DNA of 64,000 bases from Gardnerella vaginalis (GCF_001563665.1 NZ_KQ961867.1:33643-97642), one strand, 5' to 3'; shown: positions 19,340 to 28,707, numbered from the stretch's first letter. Numbers and translations are program-made. Notes: generated from the letters alone by a model not told the origin.

Positions 19340-21381
19340 GTAGTACAATGCCAACTTCATTGGCGAATGGCCGATATCAATTAGGAGAACTCATTGGTCG
19401 CGGCGGTATGGCTGAAGTTAGAATAGCGCAAGATAGTAGGCTGGGTAGAACTGTTGCTGTAAAGATAATGCGTTCTGATTTAGCTACAGATGAGATTTTC
19501 TTATCTAGATTTAGAAGAGAAGCACATTCTATTGCTCAAATGAACAATCCAAATATTGTGAATATTTATGATTCTGGAGAAGAGTCAGTTGTAACCGATA
19601 ATGGCGTTGAAGAATGTTTGCCATATTTAGTAATGGAATATGTAAAAGGAAAAACACTTCGAGATATTCTTAAAATGAATGGAGCGTTGAGCCAACGTGA
19701 TTCTGAGCAAATCATGTTGGGCGTTCTAAATGCTTTAGAATATTCTCATAGAATGGGAATTATTCATAGGGATATTAAGCCTGGAAATATAATGATTTCC
19801 GAACAAGGGATTGTTAAAGTCATGGACTTTGGCATTGCTCGTGTTCTAGATGATTCTGCAACTACTATGACGCAATCTCAAGGTGTTGTTGGTACTGCAC
19901 AATATTTATCTCCTGAACAAGCTCGCGGAGAGCAAGTTGATATGCGATCTGACTTGTATTCAGCAGGATGCGTGTTATATGAGATGCTCACTGGAAGGCC
20001 GCCTTTTATAGGCGATTCTGCTGTTGCAATCGCTTACCAGCATGTTTCTGAAGTTGCAACACCTGTTAGTACCTTAGTGCCAGGTTTACCTGTTATGTGG
20101 GATAAAATTTGCGCTAAGGCAATGGCTAAAGATCGTCAAAATCGTTATGCTACTGCTGCAGAATTTAAGAATGATATTCTTGCTTTCATGAATGGTGGTG
20201 TGCCCGCTGCAGCAGCATTTAATCCGCTAACAGATCTCGCGAATATAAAATCTCGTAAGCAAGCGGAAATGTCTGCTACTCAAACCATGAGTGCAATAGA
20301 CACAGCATCAACTCAGAGTTTTAATCCTATAGAACAATATGGAGAGGATTCAAATAATACAGGAACATTTACTACTAGAGCAGCTCAGCGTGCAGCCGTT
20401 CAAGCTAAGCATAGAAAGAAGGTAGTGCTTGGCTCTATAATCGGCGTGTTTGTAGCTCTTGCAGTTATACTCGGTTTGGTAATTGTGCTCATACAGGGGC
20501 GTAATACTGGAGAAGTTACTGTTCCTACTTTTAGAGAATCTACTACTCAAGATGCTGCTAGAGAAAAACTTCGTGCGCTTGGCTTGATAGCAGATATTCG
20601 TGAAGATACTAAGTCTATTCAGCCTGAAGGAACTCTTACAAAGCAATCTCCTAAAGGAGGGGAGCGTGTTGCTGTTGGCTCGAAGGTAATTCTTTGGTTC
20701 TCTGTTGGTCCGCAATCTACTAAGATTCCTGATGTAACTAATGAAAGTCAAGAAGATGCTCGTAAAGCATTGACTAAAGCAGGATTTAAGGTATCTAGTG
20801 TTTGTGTGGAAGATAGTTCTGATGTTAAGAAGAATCATGTAACTCGAACTGATCCAGTTGGAGGATCGTTTGCAGATAAAGGTTCTTCTATAACACTTTA
20901 TATTTCTTCTGGAATGACTAAAGTTCCTGACAATATGGTTGGTCATCCTAAAGATAGTGTTATTAGCCAATTGCAGAGTCTTGGTTTTAGCACAGACACT
21001 ACAACTGAGGAATCAGATTCTGTTCCTGAAGGTTCAGTAATACGTTTAGATCCTTCTTCTGGTAGCGTTGTAGAGCCGCATAGTTCTATTAAGTTGTATG
21101 TTTCTTCAGGAAGTTCAAAAGTTGAAGTTCCTCATATTGCGTTTGGAACAACTACAGTTAAACAGGCAAAGATGATTCTTGGATCTAGAGGATTTAAGGT
21201 TATTTTAAGTGCCGGTGCGACTGATGATGACATTGTTACTGAAATGTCTGTAGCTGAAGGAACTAAGCTAGAAAAGGGTTCTCAGATTACTCTTACTACT
21301 ACTCCGTCTGCTTCAACTACGCCTACTGATCCGAACGGAAATCATTCCGGATCTCAAACGCCTTCTGGCAATGGAAATTAG
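19336..21381 (+). CDS. pknB: Serine/threonine protein kinase PknB with PASTA domains
   Basis: A 681-residue membrane kinase. The kinase domain spans about residues 10-275 with IGRGGMAEVR, VAVKIM, HRDIKPGNIM, DFG and GTAQYLSPEQ. A membrane helix lies near 365-390 (GSIIGVFVALAVILGLVIVL). Four extracellular PASTA repeats follow to about 660, then a Thr/Ser/Gly-rich tail. PASTA domains sense muropeptides or lipid II and couple wall status to growth. It is the last gene of the operon; AAGGAG precedes the start. Confidence 0.95.
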   Translation: MSSTMPTSLANGRYQLGELIGRGGMAEVRIAQDSRLGRTVAVKIMRSDLATDEIFLSRFRREAHSIAQMNNPNIVNIYDSGEESVVTDNGVEECLPYLVMEYVKGKTLRDILKMNGALSQRDSEQIMLGVLNALEYSHRMGIIHRDIKPGNIMISEQGIVKVMDFGIARVLDDSATTMTQSQGVVGTAQYLSPEQARGEQVDMRSDLYSAGCVLYEMLTGRPPFIGDSAVAIAYQHVSEVATPVSTLVPGLPVMWDKICAKAMAKDRQNRYATAAEFKNDILAFMNGGVPAAAAFNPLTDLANIKSRKQAEMSATQTMSAIDTASTQSFNPIEQYGEDSNNTGTFTTRAAQRAAVQAKHRKKVVLGSIIGVFVALAVILGLVIVLIQGRNTGEVTVPTFRESTTQDAAREKLRALGLIADIREDTKSIQPEGTLTKQSPKGGERVAVGSKVILWFSVGPQSTKIPDVTNESQEDARKALTKAGFKVSSVCVEDSSDVKKNHVTRTDPVGGSFADKGSSITLYISSGMTKVPDNMVGHPKDSVISQLQSLGFSTDTTTEESDSVPEGSVIRLDPSSGSVVEPHSSIKLYVSSGSSKVEVPHIAFGTTTVKQAKMILGSRGFKVILSAGATDDDIVTEMSVAEGTKLEKGSQITLTTTPSASTTPTDPNGNHSGSQTPSGNGN

Positions 21382-21433
21382 ATTGTGCGAATTTGAGTAA
21401 AACTTAAAGGAGATATTTACGCAAGAATAAATT

Positions 21434-22798
21434 ATGTTTTTAGAGTTAAAGAAACCTCAAAAAGTAGTTCAAACTAATCCTCAGACGCTTAAATTTATTG
21501 AGGATAATTTGAGCTTGCCTTCTGATGTGGCTGCTCTGAAAGCATCGAAAAATTCTAAAGTAGATACTGTTTTTGCTGTTAATCAAATCGCAGGGCGGAA
21601 AATCGCATCAGAAAAGCTGCCGCTATGGGCGTCTTTAGAAAATGTGATATATCCAGTTCATCTTTCTTTAGAGCAATGTTCGTCACAATTTACTGCAGAA
21701 TATAAGAAATCTTTAACTAGAGAATTACTTAAATCAATACCAGAAAATCATTCAACGTTTGTGGATTTAACTGGAGGATTTGGAGTAGATTTCACTATAC
21801 TTTCTCAGTTGTTTGATGAATCTATTTATATTGAACAACAGAGTGAATTAGCTAGTATTGCTCAACATAATATTAGTGTTATGTGCAAAAATATTGTGCA
21901 TTGCTTTAATGAAGATAGTGTTATTGCTCTTAATGCGATTCATAAAGCAACTATGATTTATATAGACCCTGCAAGACGTGATTCGCATGGTTCTCGAACT
22001 TATGCTATTGAGGATTGTACGCCAAATGTATTGTTACTAAAACATAAATTACTTGATGTATCTGATTTTGTTATAGTTAAACTTTCTCCAATGTTAGATT
22101 GGCGTAAGACTATATCTGATTTTGAAGGTAACGTTTCGCAAGTTCATATTGTTTCTTGCAATAATGAATGTAAAGAATTACTTGTTGTTTTAGATAATAA
22201 TATACATACTAATATTCGTGTTCATTGTGTGAATGATGATCAGCACACTATTTTTTGCGCGAAATATGATTTAAAGTCTGCTCGCATAGAAGTTTTCTTA
22301 GACGATTCAATTGATGCGAGTGAATCTGATTGTGAATCTGCTAGTGAATCTGAAACTAGCGAGTTCGGTCTTTCTGCTGTTGAATCGTCAATTCCAACTT
22401 GTGTGGGAAAATCAAAAAACTTTTTAAAAGAATACGCAAATTACGTTTATGAGCCAAATGCATCTATTATGAAATCTGGATGTTTTGAACTTTTAACGCA
22501 TATGTATTCAGTTAATCAAATAGCACAAAATAGTCATGTTTTTGTTTCTAAAAATCCTGTAAAACAATTTCCTGGGAAAATGTTAGCTGTTACAAATATT
22601 TGTACTATGAATAAACTTGATTTAAAGCAAGCTTTAAATGGAATAACTCATGCGAGTATTGTAGTACGTAATTTCCCTATGTCTGTAGACTCTTTGCGTA
22701 AGAAATTACGAATTAAAGATGGTATGCAAATGCGTATTATTGCAACAACTGATTCGCAAAATAATCATATTTTAATTTTTGCAAAACCAGAAAAATAA
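21434..22798 (+). CDS. SAM-dependent methyltransferase with THUMP-like domain
   Basis: A 454-residue protein. The SAM-binding motif is FVDLTGGFGVDF (about residue 110). IYIDPARRDSHGSRT (about 175) supplies the DPAR catalytic-type motif. The C-terminal part resembles the THUMP-like/ferredoxin-like domain of the PG_1098-type methyltransferases, which are putative RNA or cap-like guanine methyltransferases. The target is not known. The closest purine-rich site, AAAGGAGAT, is about 18 bases before the ATG, which is too far for normal spacing. An upstream in-frame start is blocked by a stop codon. The gene stands alone between pknB and crgA. Confidence 0.75.
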   Translation: MFLELKKPQKVVQTNPQTLKFIEDNLSLPSDVAALKASKNSKVDTVFAVNQIAGRKIASEKLPLWASLENVIYPVHLSLEQCSSQFTAEYKKSLTRELLKSIPENHSTFVDLTGGFGVDFTILSQLFDESIYIEQQSELASIAQHNISVMCKNIVHCFNEDSVIALNAIHKATMIYIDPARRDSHGSRTYAIEDCTPNVLLLKHKLLDVSDFVIVKLSPMLDWRKTISDFEGNVSQVHIVSCNNECKELLVVLDNNIHTNIRVHCVNDDQHTIFCAKYDLKSARIEVFLDDSIDASESDCESASESETSEFGLSAVESSIPTCVGKSKNFLKEYANYVYEPNASIMKSGCFELLTHMYSVNQIAQNSHVFVSKNPVKQFPGKMLAVTNICTMNKLDLKQALNGITHASIVVRNFPMSVDSLRKKLRIKDGMQMRIIATTDSQNNHILIFAKPEK

Positions 22799-22874
22799 GA
22801 AATAAGAAATAAATAACAAAGAAATCAATAACAAATAACAAAGAAATAAGAAATATTTCTAAATATAAAAATAT

Positions 22875-22921
22875 AGCGTTGAAGCAATCTCATAAATTTA
22901 TAAGAGAAATACTTCAACGCT
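22875..22921. terminator. Terminator between the methyltransferase and crgA
   Basis: AGCGTTGAAG (22875-22884) pairs with CTTCAACGCT (22912-22921). T-rich flanks lie on the - strand side, so it probably serves crgA and perhaps both convergent genes. Confidence 0.75.
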
Positions 22922-22978
22922 AAAACTATCTATGAAATAACATAAATAGTTATTTAAGTATCAGTGCTTATTTAAGTA

Positions 22979-23392
22979 TCAGTGCCAATGCATCATCATG
23001 AAGAATCCTGCAAGTGCAATAACTCCAGCAATAAGCAGGTTCCAAGCGCCAATACCAGGAATTGGATAAGATGCAGTCAAGTAAAAAATAACTGCCCACA
23101 ATAATCCAATTATCATTAAGCTGCAGAAAAGAGGCACAAACCAGCCTGCGTTAGCTTTAGTACCTTTAATGCTCTCTTCAACGCGGCGCGTATTTTCAGC
23201 TTGGCGCTGCATCATACGTTGCATCTGTGGAGTCAAAGTAGATTTATCTGCAGTAGTATTTAATACTGCTTCTACCTTATCCATAGGGACGCCATAAAAA
23301 TCGTCATGAGATTCCTCATCACTATTATCGCTTGCTACGGCAGCGTCGTTAGCTGCAGTCGTGTTTAACGTATCTAATTTTTCGTCAGCCAT
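22979..23392 (-). CDS. crgA: Cell division protein CrgA
   Basis: A 137-residue protein with two C-terminal membrane helices joined by a short loop: NAGWFVPLFCSLMIIGLLWAV, then WNLLIAGVIALAGFFMMMHW. The pattern of an NP- or AGW-type start before the first helix and a YPIPGIGAWN loop is the CrgA signature. CrgA is a divisome membrane protein that interacts with FtsZ and PBPs in actinobacteria. The usual length is about 90; here there is a 45-residue acidic N-terminal extension. GGAGAG precedes the ATG. It is divergent from DUF881, the standard arrangement. Confidence 0.92.
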   Translation of the reverse strand: MADEKLDTLNTTAANDAAVASDNSDEESHDDFYGVPMDKVEAVLNTTADKSTLTPQMQRMMQRQAENTRRVEESIKGTKANAGWFVPLFCSLMIIGLLWAVIFYLTASYPIPGIGAWNLLIAGVIALAGFFMMMHWH

Positions 23393-23467
23393 AACTGTAA
23401 CTCTCCAATCAATAGGCTACACGCTATAATAATAGTTACACTCGAACGCAGAAAGAAACAAGTCATT

Positions 23468-24262
23468 ATGTCAAAGCAAACAGGAAAACATATAGCAAAA
23501 AAACACTTGCTAAGCAGCGTTGCTATTGCTCTTGCATTAACGGGTTTCTTATTCGTCACAAATCAACGAGTGAATCGCACAGCCTTTGTAACTTCAGATA
23601 CTAGTCAAATGGTTGAGCGAAATTCTCAACGAGCGAAAGAACTTAGAGAAGAAGTTAAAAAATTAGATTCGAAGGTCACTCTTTTAAATAAGACGTTAGA
23701 TAATAATAATGAAAATAATCCTTCTAATTCAAATATAAGCAGCACTGTATTGCCTGAAATACAAGGTCCTGGTATTACTGTTACTCTTAATGATTCGCCT
23801 TTATGGAAATCAACAGTGAATGGATCTGGAAGTTCTCCAAATATAAATGATTACGTAATACACCAACAAGATATTGAAGCAGTTGTGAATGCTTTATGGC
23901 GTGGTGGTGCTGAAGCAATGACAATTCAAGGACAGCGAGTTTTATTTAATTCCGCTGTTATTTGCATTGGAAATGTTCTAATGTTGCAGGGTCATCAGTA
24001 CTCACCACCATATAAAATATCTGCTATTGGTTCTACTGAAGATATGTTAGAAGCGTTGGATAATTCTCCGGCAATTCTTACATATAAGGACTACGTAAAT
24101 GCTTTTGGATTAGGGTGGAAAGTAGAAAAAAAGGAGAATTTGCATTTCTCTGAATCTTCTGCTTTGCTGCAACCGCTTAGGTATGCACGAGTTCCACGCG
24201 GAACGAATATGGATACTTTTGGTTCACAGCATCATTCTCATAGCAATAAAGGGGTGGCATGA
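23468..24262 (+). CDS. DUF881 family membrane-anchored protein
   Basis: A 264-residue protein with one N-terminal membrane helix (about residues 16-34), then a coiled coil (VERNSQRAKELREEVKKLDS) and the DUF881 extracytoplasmic domain. The family features GPGITVTLNDSP and NALWRGGAEAMTIQGQRV are clear. The family is common beside crgA and sortase genes in actinobacteria; its function is unknown. The start codon has only a weak purine-rich site. It overlaps the sortase gene by four bases. Confidence 0.9.
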   Translation: MSKQTGKHIAKKHLLSSVAIALALTGFLFVTNQRVNRTAFVTSDTSQMVERNSQRAKELREEVKKLDSKVTLLNKTLDNNNENNPSNSNISSTVLPEIQGPGITVTLNDSPLWKSTVNGSGSSPNINDYVIHQQDIEAVVNALWRGGAEAMTIQGQRVLFNSAVICIGNVLMLQGHQYSPPYKISAIGSTEDMLEALDNSPAILTYKDYVNAFGLGWKVEKKENLHFSESSALLQPLRYARVPRGTNMDTFGSQHHSHSNKGVA

Positions 24263-25371
24263 AGCACTATCGCACTGATGAAGAAAATCCTCAGGCTAAA
24301 GTTCAGAAAAGCACAGGATTTTTCTGGCAAGCCATAAACGTATTAGGAGAACTTCTAATTGCTTTTGCTGTAATTTGCATACTTTATATTGTTTGGCAAT
24401 TATGGTGGACTGGAGTGCAAGCTGAACACGCTCAAGTTGCTGTGCGTACATCAGTTTCTTGGACTAACCCTAATAAAGGGAATAATACGAAAATTGCAAT
24501 GCGCCAATCTGGTGAGCCTCCTGTAGAAGGAAAAGTCAAAGTAGGCGAATTGCTTGCTCGCGCGTATGTTCCTAGATTTGGAAATCAGTGGGAACGAAAT
24601 ATTATTGAAGGATCAACTGTTCAGATTCTTAATAGATTGGGCTTAGGCCATTATGAGGGCACTCAATTGCCTGGTCAAATTGGCAATTTTGCTGTTGCTG
24701 GTCACCGTGAGGGTTACGGACAAGCATTGATTGATGTCGATAAACTTGTTCCAGGAGATCCAATAATAATACGTACAAAAAATTATTGGTTTGTGTATAG
24801 GTATACTACTCATAAAATTGTAACTCCTGATCACACTGAGGTTATTGCTCCGAATCCTGAAAATCCAGATAAAGAGCCAGTCAAGCGTATGATTACTCTC
24901 ACAACGTGTGAGCCAAAGTATGCAACACCGATTTACCGTTGGATTAGTTATGGAGAATTTGATTATTGGGCTAAGGTTTCTGACGGTATACCTAAAGAGC
25001 TTTCAACAGTTGATGAAAGTGGCCATGTCCGTTTTATAAACAATGAGCAGCAATCTCTTATTTCTCATCTCGATTCATTGGTTAATCCAATGATTGTTGT
25101 TTCTGTGTTATATGTGATTGTTTTTATAGCAGGCGCTGCTGCTTGGCGTTGGCCTTTGCGCAAAAAGATTCGTGAAGGAGTTGTTAAAAAGCCTGATGCT
25201 AGTATTTTTGGAGGCATAGCTAGGCTTCAGCCTGGAATCTTATTTATTCGTTTAGTGCTTCAAGTTCTGCTCTATTTGCTTATTATAATGATTTTGATGC
25301 AATGGATATTCCCGTGGCTTTCAGCAAATATACCATTCTTGCAGAGAATGTCTAATTACACTCCAATTTAA
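24259..25371 (+). CDS. Class E-type sortase
   Basis: A 370-residue transpeptidase. An N-terminal membrane helix (about 25-50) precedes the sortase domain, with catalytic His in AVAGHREGYG, Cys in TLTTCEPKYATPIYR and the downstream Arg. Two hydrophobic helices lie at the C-terminus (about 275-295 and 330-350), which is an extension beyond the core domain. Class E sortases are actinobacterial housekeeping enzymes that attach LAXTG proteins to peptidoglycan. The neighbourhood of crgA and DUF881 supports the class. A candidate LAKTG substrate is encoded at 58326-61016. Confidence 0.88.
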   Translation: MKHYRTDEENPQAKVQKSTGFFWQAINVLGELLIAFAVICILYIVWQLWWTGVQAEHAQVAVRTSVSWTNPNKGNNTKIAMRQSGEPPVEGKVKVGELLARAYVPRFGNQWERNIIEGSTVQILNRLGLGHYEGTQLPGQIGNFAVAGHREGYGQALIDVDKLVPGDPIIIRTKNYWFVYRYTTHKIVTPDHTEVIAPNPENPDKEPVKRMITLTTCEPKYATPIYRWISYGEFDYWAKVSDGIPKELSTVDESGHVRFINNEQQSLISHLDSLVNPMIVVSVLYVIVFIAGAAAWRWPLRKKIREGVVKKPDASIFGGIARLQPGILFIRLVLQVLLYLLIIMILMQWIFPWLSANIPFLQRMSNYTPI

Positions 25372-25388
25372 AAAATTTAATGTATTTA

Positions 25389-25426
25389 ACGCATTGGCTA
25401 TGATTAAAGTTACATAGTCAATGCGT
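25389..25426 (+). terminator. Terminator after the sortase gene
   Basis: ACGCATTGGCTATG (25389-25402) pairs with CATAGTCAATGCGT (25413-25426) with one G-T wobble, followed by a T-rich tail. Confidence 0.85.
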
Positions 25427-25463
25427 ATTTGTTTAATTATTGTTTTTTTAGAAGAGAGAAAAG

Positions 25464-27125
25464 ATGAATTTCTGTGATAATTGCGGATCTAAGCTAGAAG
25501 AAAATAGTAAATTCTGTGATAATTGCGGCGTTGCAATTGAAGATAGTGTTAATGAAAATTTAGATTCACAAAATAATTCTGATAATGTACAAAATAATTC
25601 TGATAATTCAAAAAAGCGTAAACCATTTGGAATATGGAAATTTATTGTTATAGGAATTGTTGTAGTAGCACTTATAGTTTGCGCAGTTGCGTATGTAGTT
25701 TTCCAAAAATCTGTGATTCCTGCCCTAAAAGCTGATAGCGCGAAAGAAATGGCGGATAAGTTATCGTCATATGGTCTTCCTGTAAAGGTAGTTAAAAAAG
25801 TTTCTCCTCTTAAAAAAGGCGATCTTGTTGAAGTAAAAGGAGTAAAAGAGGGCGAAAAAGTAGATCGTTCGCGCAAAGTTACAGTAGTTGAATCTCTTGG
25901 ACCTGGTGTGCCTGAAGGCGTTAATAAAATGTCTTTAAATAAAGCTTTAAAAGTCTTAAAGAGTATGAAAGTTCCTGTAAAAGTTCATAAAGCTATTGCT
26001 ACAAAACCAGGTAAAATCGTTGGATCTTATCCAATGCCGGGAAACCCAATTATCGAGCATTCAGAACGTGTTATAAACGTGTTGGTTGGCTCAGAGGGTA
26101 GGGGAGTTCCAGCAGATTTATATGGAATGGATTCTAATAAAGCAAAAGATATATTGAGTAAATATGGATTTAAGAATATATCTTTAGTTCCAAAATTATC
26201 TTCTCGTAAAAATATTGGTAAGATTATAGGCTCAAATCCTTCTCTTGGCTCACAAACTAATAGTGACACTGTTACGCTTTATTTTGGCGCAGGTGTTGAT
26301 AAGAAAATGTTTATACGTGAGGACAAAGATTTTGACGGCAGCACAGTATATTTGGCTGAGAATCCTGATCCTTTTGATGGTTTGTGGTGTACCAATTCAG
26401 GTGATTGTCTTGATTTTGTTTCAAAAATTAAGTATCCGGGAACTAATTTTAAAATGGTTGAATTGCATGGTTCTCATGAACGAGATTATTTGAATTTACG
26501 TAAAGCAGATAATGTTGCTAGTTTTGAAGGTCTTGGCCTAAATAATGAATTGAATATGTGTGTTACAAATCAGACGTTTATGGGCTGTGATTTGAATCCT
26601 GCTCTTGGAGAAAAGAGTTGGATGAAGAATCATCTCATATTCGGAGATACTGGAGCTGTAGAGCTTTATCGAGGCGGATTTGAAGAATTCTGTGGTAATT
26701 CTATGTTTGATTCAATTACTGGCTATTCTTGCGTTGGTGGAAAGATTGACAAAAATTACGAGAACGAGGAAGAAAATAAAAAGAATCCAGAATATAACCA
26801 TAAAATGAGTTTTAGAATGGCTGATTTTTATGTGATTTTTCCTGTTGGAGCGGATTTGAAGAAATTGGAAGCTGACGGTTATTTCCAAGGTGTTGGCAAA
26901 CATGAGCCGGATATGAATAGACCGTTTATTCTACGAAGAGATCCTAAGTTATATAAGAAAACTCAAATAAATATTCCTCCGAAGGATGTATATAGTATGC
27001 CTAATCCATTTATTCCAACTAGAGAAAGTAAGCCTGTGAAGTTTGCTCCAGCTCCAGATGACGACAATGCTTACTATTTGGTTGAAAAGCCTTTTGATAT
27101 GAGCAAATTGCCTATAGAAAATTAG
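25464..27125 (+). CDS. Zinc-ribbon, single-TM, PASTA-domain surface protein
   Basis: A 553-residue protein of unusual architecture. Residues 4-21 form a zinc ribbon with two CDNCG knuckles (Cys 4, 7, 18, 21). A polar linker and a membrane helix (about 56-77) follow. Residues about 83-277 look like three PASTA repeats, each with a GLPVK/GFKNISL-type strand and a GSNPSLGSQ-like turn. The last 275 residues are an unrecognised domain containing six cysteines, suggesting disulfides outside the cell. It may sense or bind the cell wall like the PknB ectodomain, with the zinc ribbon inside. The domain order is read from sequence; the function is inferred. I do not recognise the C-terminal domain. Confidence 0.8.
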   Translation: MNFCDNCGSKLEENSKFCDNCGVAIEDSVNENLDSQNNSDNVQNNSDNSKKRKPFGIWKFIVIGIVVVALIVCAVAYVVFQKSVIPALKADSAKEMADKLSSYGLPVKVVKKVSPLKKGDLVEVKGVKEGEKVDRSRKVTVVESLGPGVPEGVNKMSLNKALKVLKSMKVPVKVHKAIATKPGKIVGSYPMPGNPIIEHSERVINVLVGSEGRGVPADLYGMDSNKAKDILSKYGFKNISLVPKLSSRKNIGKIIGSNPSLGSQTNSDTVTLYFGAGVDKKMFIREDKDFDGSTVYLAENPDPFDGLWCTNSGDCLDFVSKIKYPGTNFKMVELHGSHERDYLNLRKADNVASFEGLGLNNELNMCVTNQTFMGCDLNPALGEKSWMKNHLIFGDTGAVELYRGGFEEFCGNSMFDSITGYSCVGGKIDKNYENEEENKKNPEYNHKMSFRMADFYVIFPVGADLKKLEADGYFQGVGKHEPDMNRPFILRRDPKLYKKTQINIPPKDVYSMPNPFIPTRESKPVKFAPAPDDDNAYYLVEKPFDMSKLPIEN

Positions 27126-27142
27126 TAGTTTAAAATTCACTG

Positions 27143-27211
27143 AAAAGCGCGCTGCGTTTGTCATATGCTCATCTTTATGTGAGTTAAGTGGTTCTCGTGG
27201 CGCGCTTTTTA
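27143..27211 (+). terminator. Terminator after the zinc-ribbon/PASTA gene
   Basis: AAAAGCGCGC (27143-27152) pairs with GCGCGCTTTT (27200-27209), followed by T residues. The loop is long (47 bases). Confidence 0.7.
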
Positions 27212-27293
27212 TATTTTAGGTTTATTGTGCTTTTGGGAAATGGCTCAAATGCCTCTAAATAACTCGAAATAACCCGCTTTGGGCTGTAACGCT

Positions 27294-27360
27294 GCTTTTA
27301 TTTTTGTTGTTTCTTGGCTATTTTTGGATATTTTTATTATTTTGGGGGATATTTTTAACT
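27294..27360. other. T-rich tract next to the second DnaA-box cluster
   Basis: This strand is dominated by T runs (TTTTTGG and TATTTTT repeated). It lies immediately beside a DnaA-box cluster and would be an easy-melting region. The role is inferred from the juxtaposition only. Confidence 0.45.
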
Positions 27361-27414
27361 GTAGCTGAGCGTATTCTAGAGCGCTATAAAAAGTAATCCA
27401 CCAATTCGTTAAAA

Positions 27415-27567
27415 TGTGGATAACTTTTTATCCACATGCGCACAGCGCTAAAAAGTGCTAGTTATCAACGTTTGTGCATAACTTTGTGGATAACTTTTGG
27501 GCATTTTGTGGATTTATACCCAACTTATGCCCAAGTTATCCACATTTTTGTGCACATCTGTGGAAAA
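27415..27567. other. Second DnaA-box cluster, 26 kb from oriC
   Basis: Four perfect TTATCCACA boxes occur: 27415-27423 (-), 27428-27436 (+), 27485-27493 (-) and 27536-27544 (+). Near matches include TTATCAACG (27462), TTATGCACA in reverse (27473-27481), TTATGCCCA (27525) and TGTGGAAAA (27559). The density matches oriC at 1240-1520, and the rare TTATGCACA variant is shared with it. It lies in a 470-bp spacer with no gene. Possible roles are DnaA titration, DnaA reactivation or an auxiliary origin. Confidence 0.85.
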
Positions 27568-27597
27568 CTACATGCGTGTAATTTGTTTGATATCGAA

Positions 27598-28305
27598 TTA
27601 AAAAACAAATAAGCACAACATAGATATTGCCAACAGAATAATTAGCAATGCTGAAGAATAAATAGTGAATCGTTTATTAAAAGAACAATTTTTCAAAATA
27701 GGATTATGTGTTACTAAAAGCATTGATAAAACAATTCCAACAACAAGTCCTCCAAGATGTGCTTGCCATGCAATGCGAGGAATAATAATAGGTAAAGCTA
27801 AAGTAATAGCAATCCAAATAAGCGTTCCTTTAATATTCTGACCTAACTTCCATTGTGCAACTAGAAGTGCTCCTATAAGCCCCATAATCGCCCCTGAAGC
27901 GCCGTAAGCTGCCATATTCCAGTCGTTGGTAATGGAACAATATAAAATCGTTGCTGCGCTGCCGCCTAATCCGCATAAAGCGTATAAGAAAAAGAACTTT
28001 AATCTACCAAAAAATCTCTCAAGCTCCAAGCCTAGAGAATATAAGCAAAGCATATTGAAAAATATGTGTTCTATAGAAATGGAATGAACGAACATAGAAG
28101 TGAACCAAGTCCAGCTCGTTTTGAAAGCGAGTGAAGGCACGAAAGCAGTGTTTTCTATAAATAATTGATAAGAATCTTTCGAAAAAACGTATAAAATAAT
28201 TTCAATTGCCCACACTAAGACACATGCGTAAATAAGCATGTATGTTGTACTTTTGCTATCAGCTTTTAATTTTTTTAATAAATTTTTAACAGAGAAATTG
28301 CCCAT
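27598..28305 (-). CDS. Rhomboid-family intramembrane serine protease
   Basis: A polytopic protein with the rhomboid core: catalytic Ser in GASGAIMG, catalytic His in WQAHLGGLVVG, and the loop-1 type helix with SIEHIFFNMLCLYSLG. Six or seven membrane helices are expected. Rhomboids cleave membrane-anchored substrates within the bilayer; the substrate here is unknown. I use the ATG at 28305 (MGNFSV), giving 235 residues. A TTG at 28335 would add ten residues. Neither has a clear ribosome-binding site. It is next to a DnaA-box cluster on its 3' side. Confidence 0.9.
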   Translation of the reverse strand: MGNFSVKNLLKKLKADSKSTTYMLIYACVLVWAIEIILYVFSKDSYQLFIENTAFVPSLAFKTSWTWFTSMFVHSISIEHIFFNMLCLYSLGLELERFFGRLKFFFLYALCGLGGSAATILYCSITNDWNMAAYGASGAIMGLIGALLVAQWKLGQNIKGTLIWIAITLALPIIIPRIAWQAHLGGLVVGIVLSMLLVTHNPILKNCSFNKRFTIYSSALLIILLAISMLCLFVF

Positions 28306-28463
28306 AAAATAAACATTAACTAGTTGACTGCACAAATGTAAAAAAATATTGAAAAATTTATACTAGTGTCACGGAAAGTTACTATTATTAGACATAAGCG
28401 AAAAATCGTGGTAGAAATCGTTGACTTGGACGAGCAGGTCAGCATAAACCGGAAGGAGTCATC

Positions 28464-28682
28464 ATGGAGAACAAATCCTCTGGCGGTTGGAAGTTCTTTG
28501 CACTGCTCTTCGGAGCACTGCTCGCAGGTGTTGCCGCATATTATGTTTATAAGCGTCATAATCCTGATTATGATCCTTGGGAAGAGCCATGGGAGAATAG
28601 CTCTTCGCCAATTGATTTAGGTACTTCACCTAAGAAAGTAGCTTCAGAAACAACAAGTGAAGAAGCTGCTACTGAAGAGTAA
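28464..28682 (+). CDS. Small single-pass membrane protein
   Basis: A 72-residue protein with a clear GGAAGGAG site before its ATG. A membrane helix occupies about residues 10-28 (FFALLFGALLAGVAAYYVY), followed by a Pro/Trp/Glu-rich acidic tail (DPWEEPWE) of about 40 residues. I do not recognise the family. The good ribosome-binding site and the dedicated terminator show it is a real gene. It diverges from the rhomboid gene. Confidence 0.8.
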   Translation: MENKSSGGWKFFALLFGALLAGVAAYYVYKRHNPDYDPWEEPWENSSSPIDLGTSPKKVASETTSEEAATEE

Positions 28683-28707
28683 ATTCAATATCGTATGAAA
28701 TATAAGA

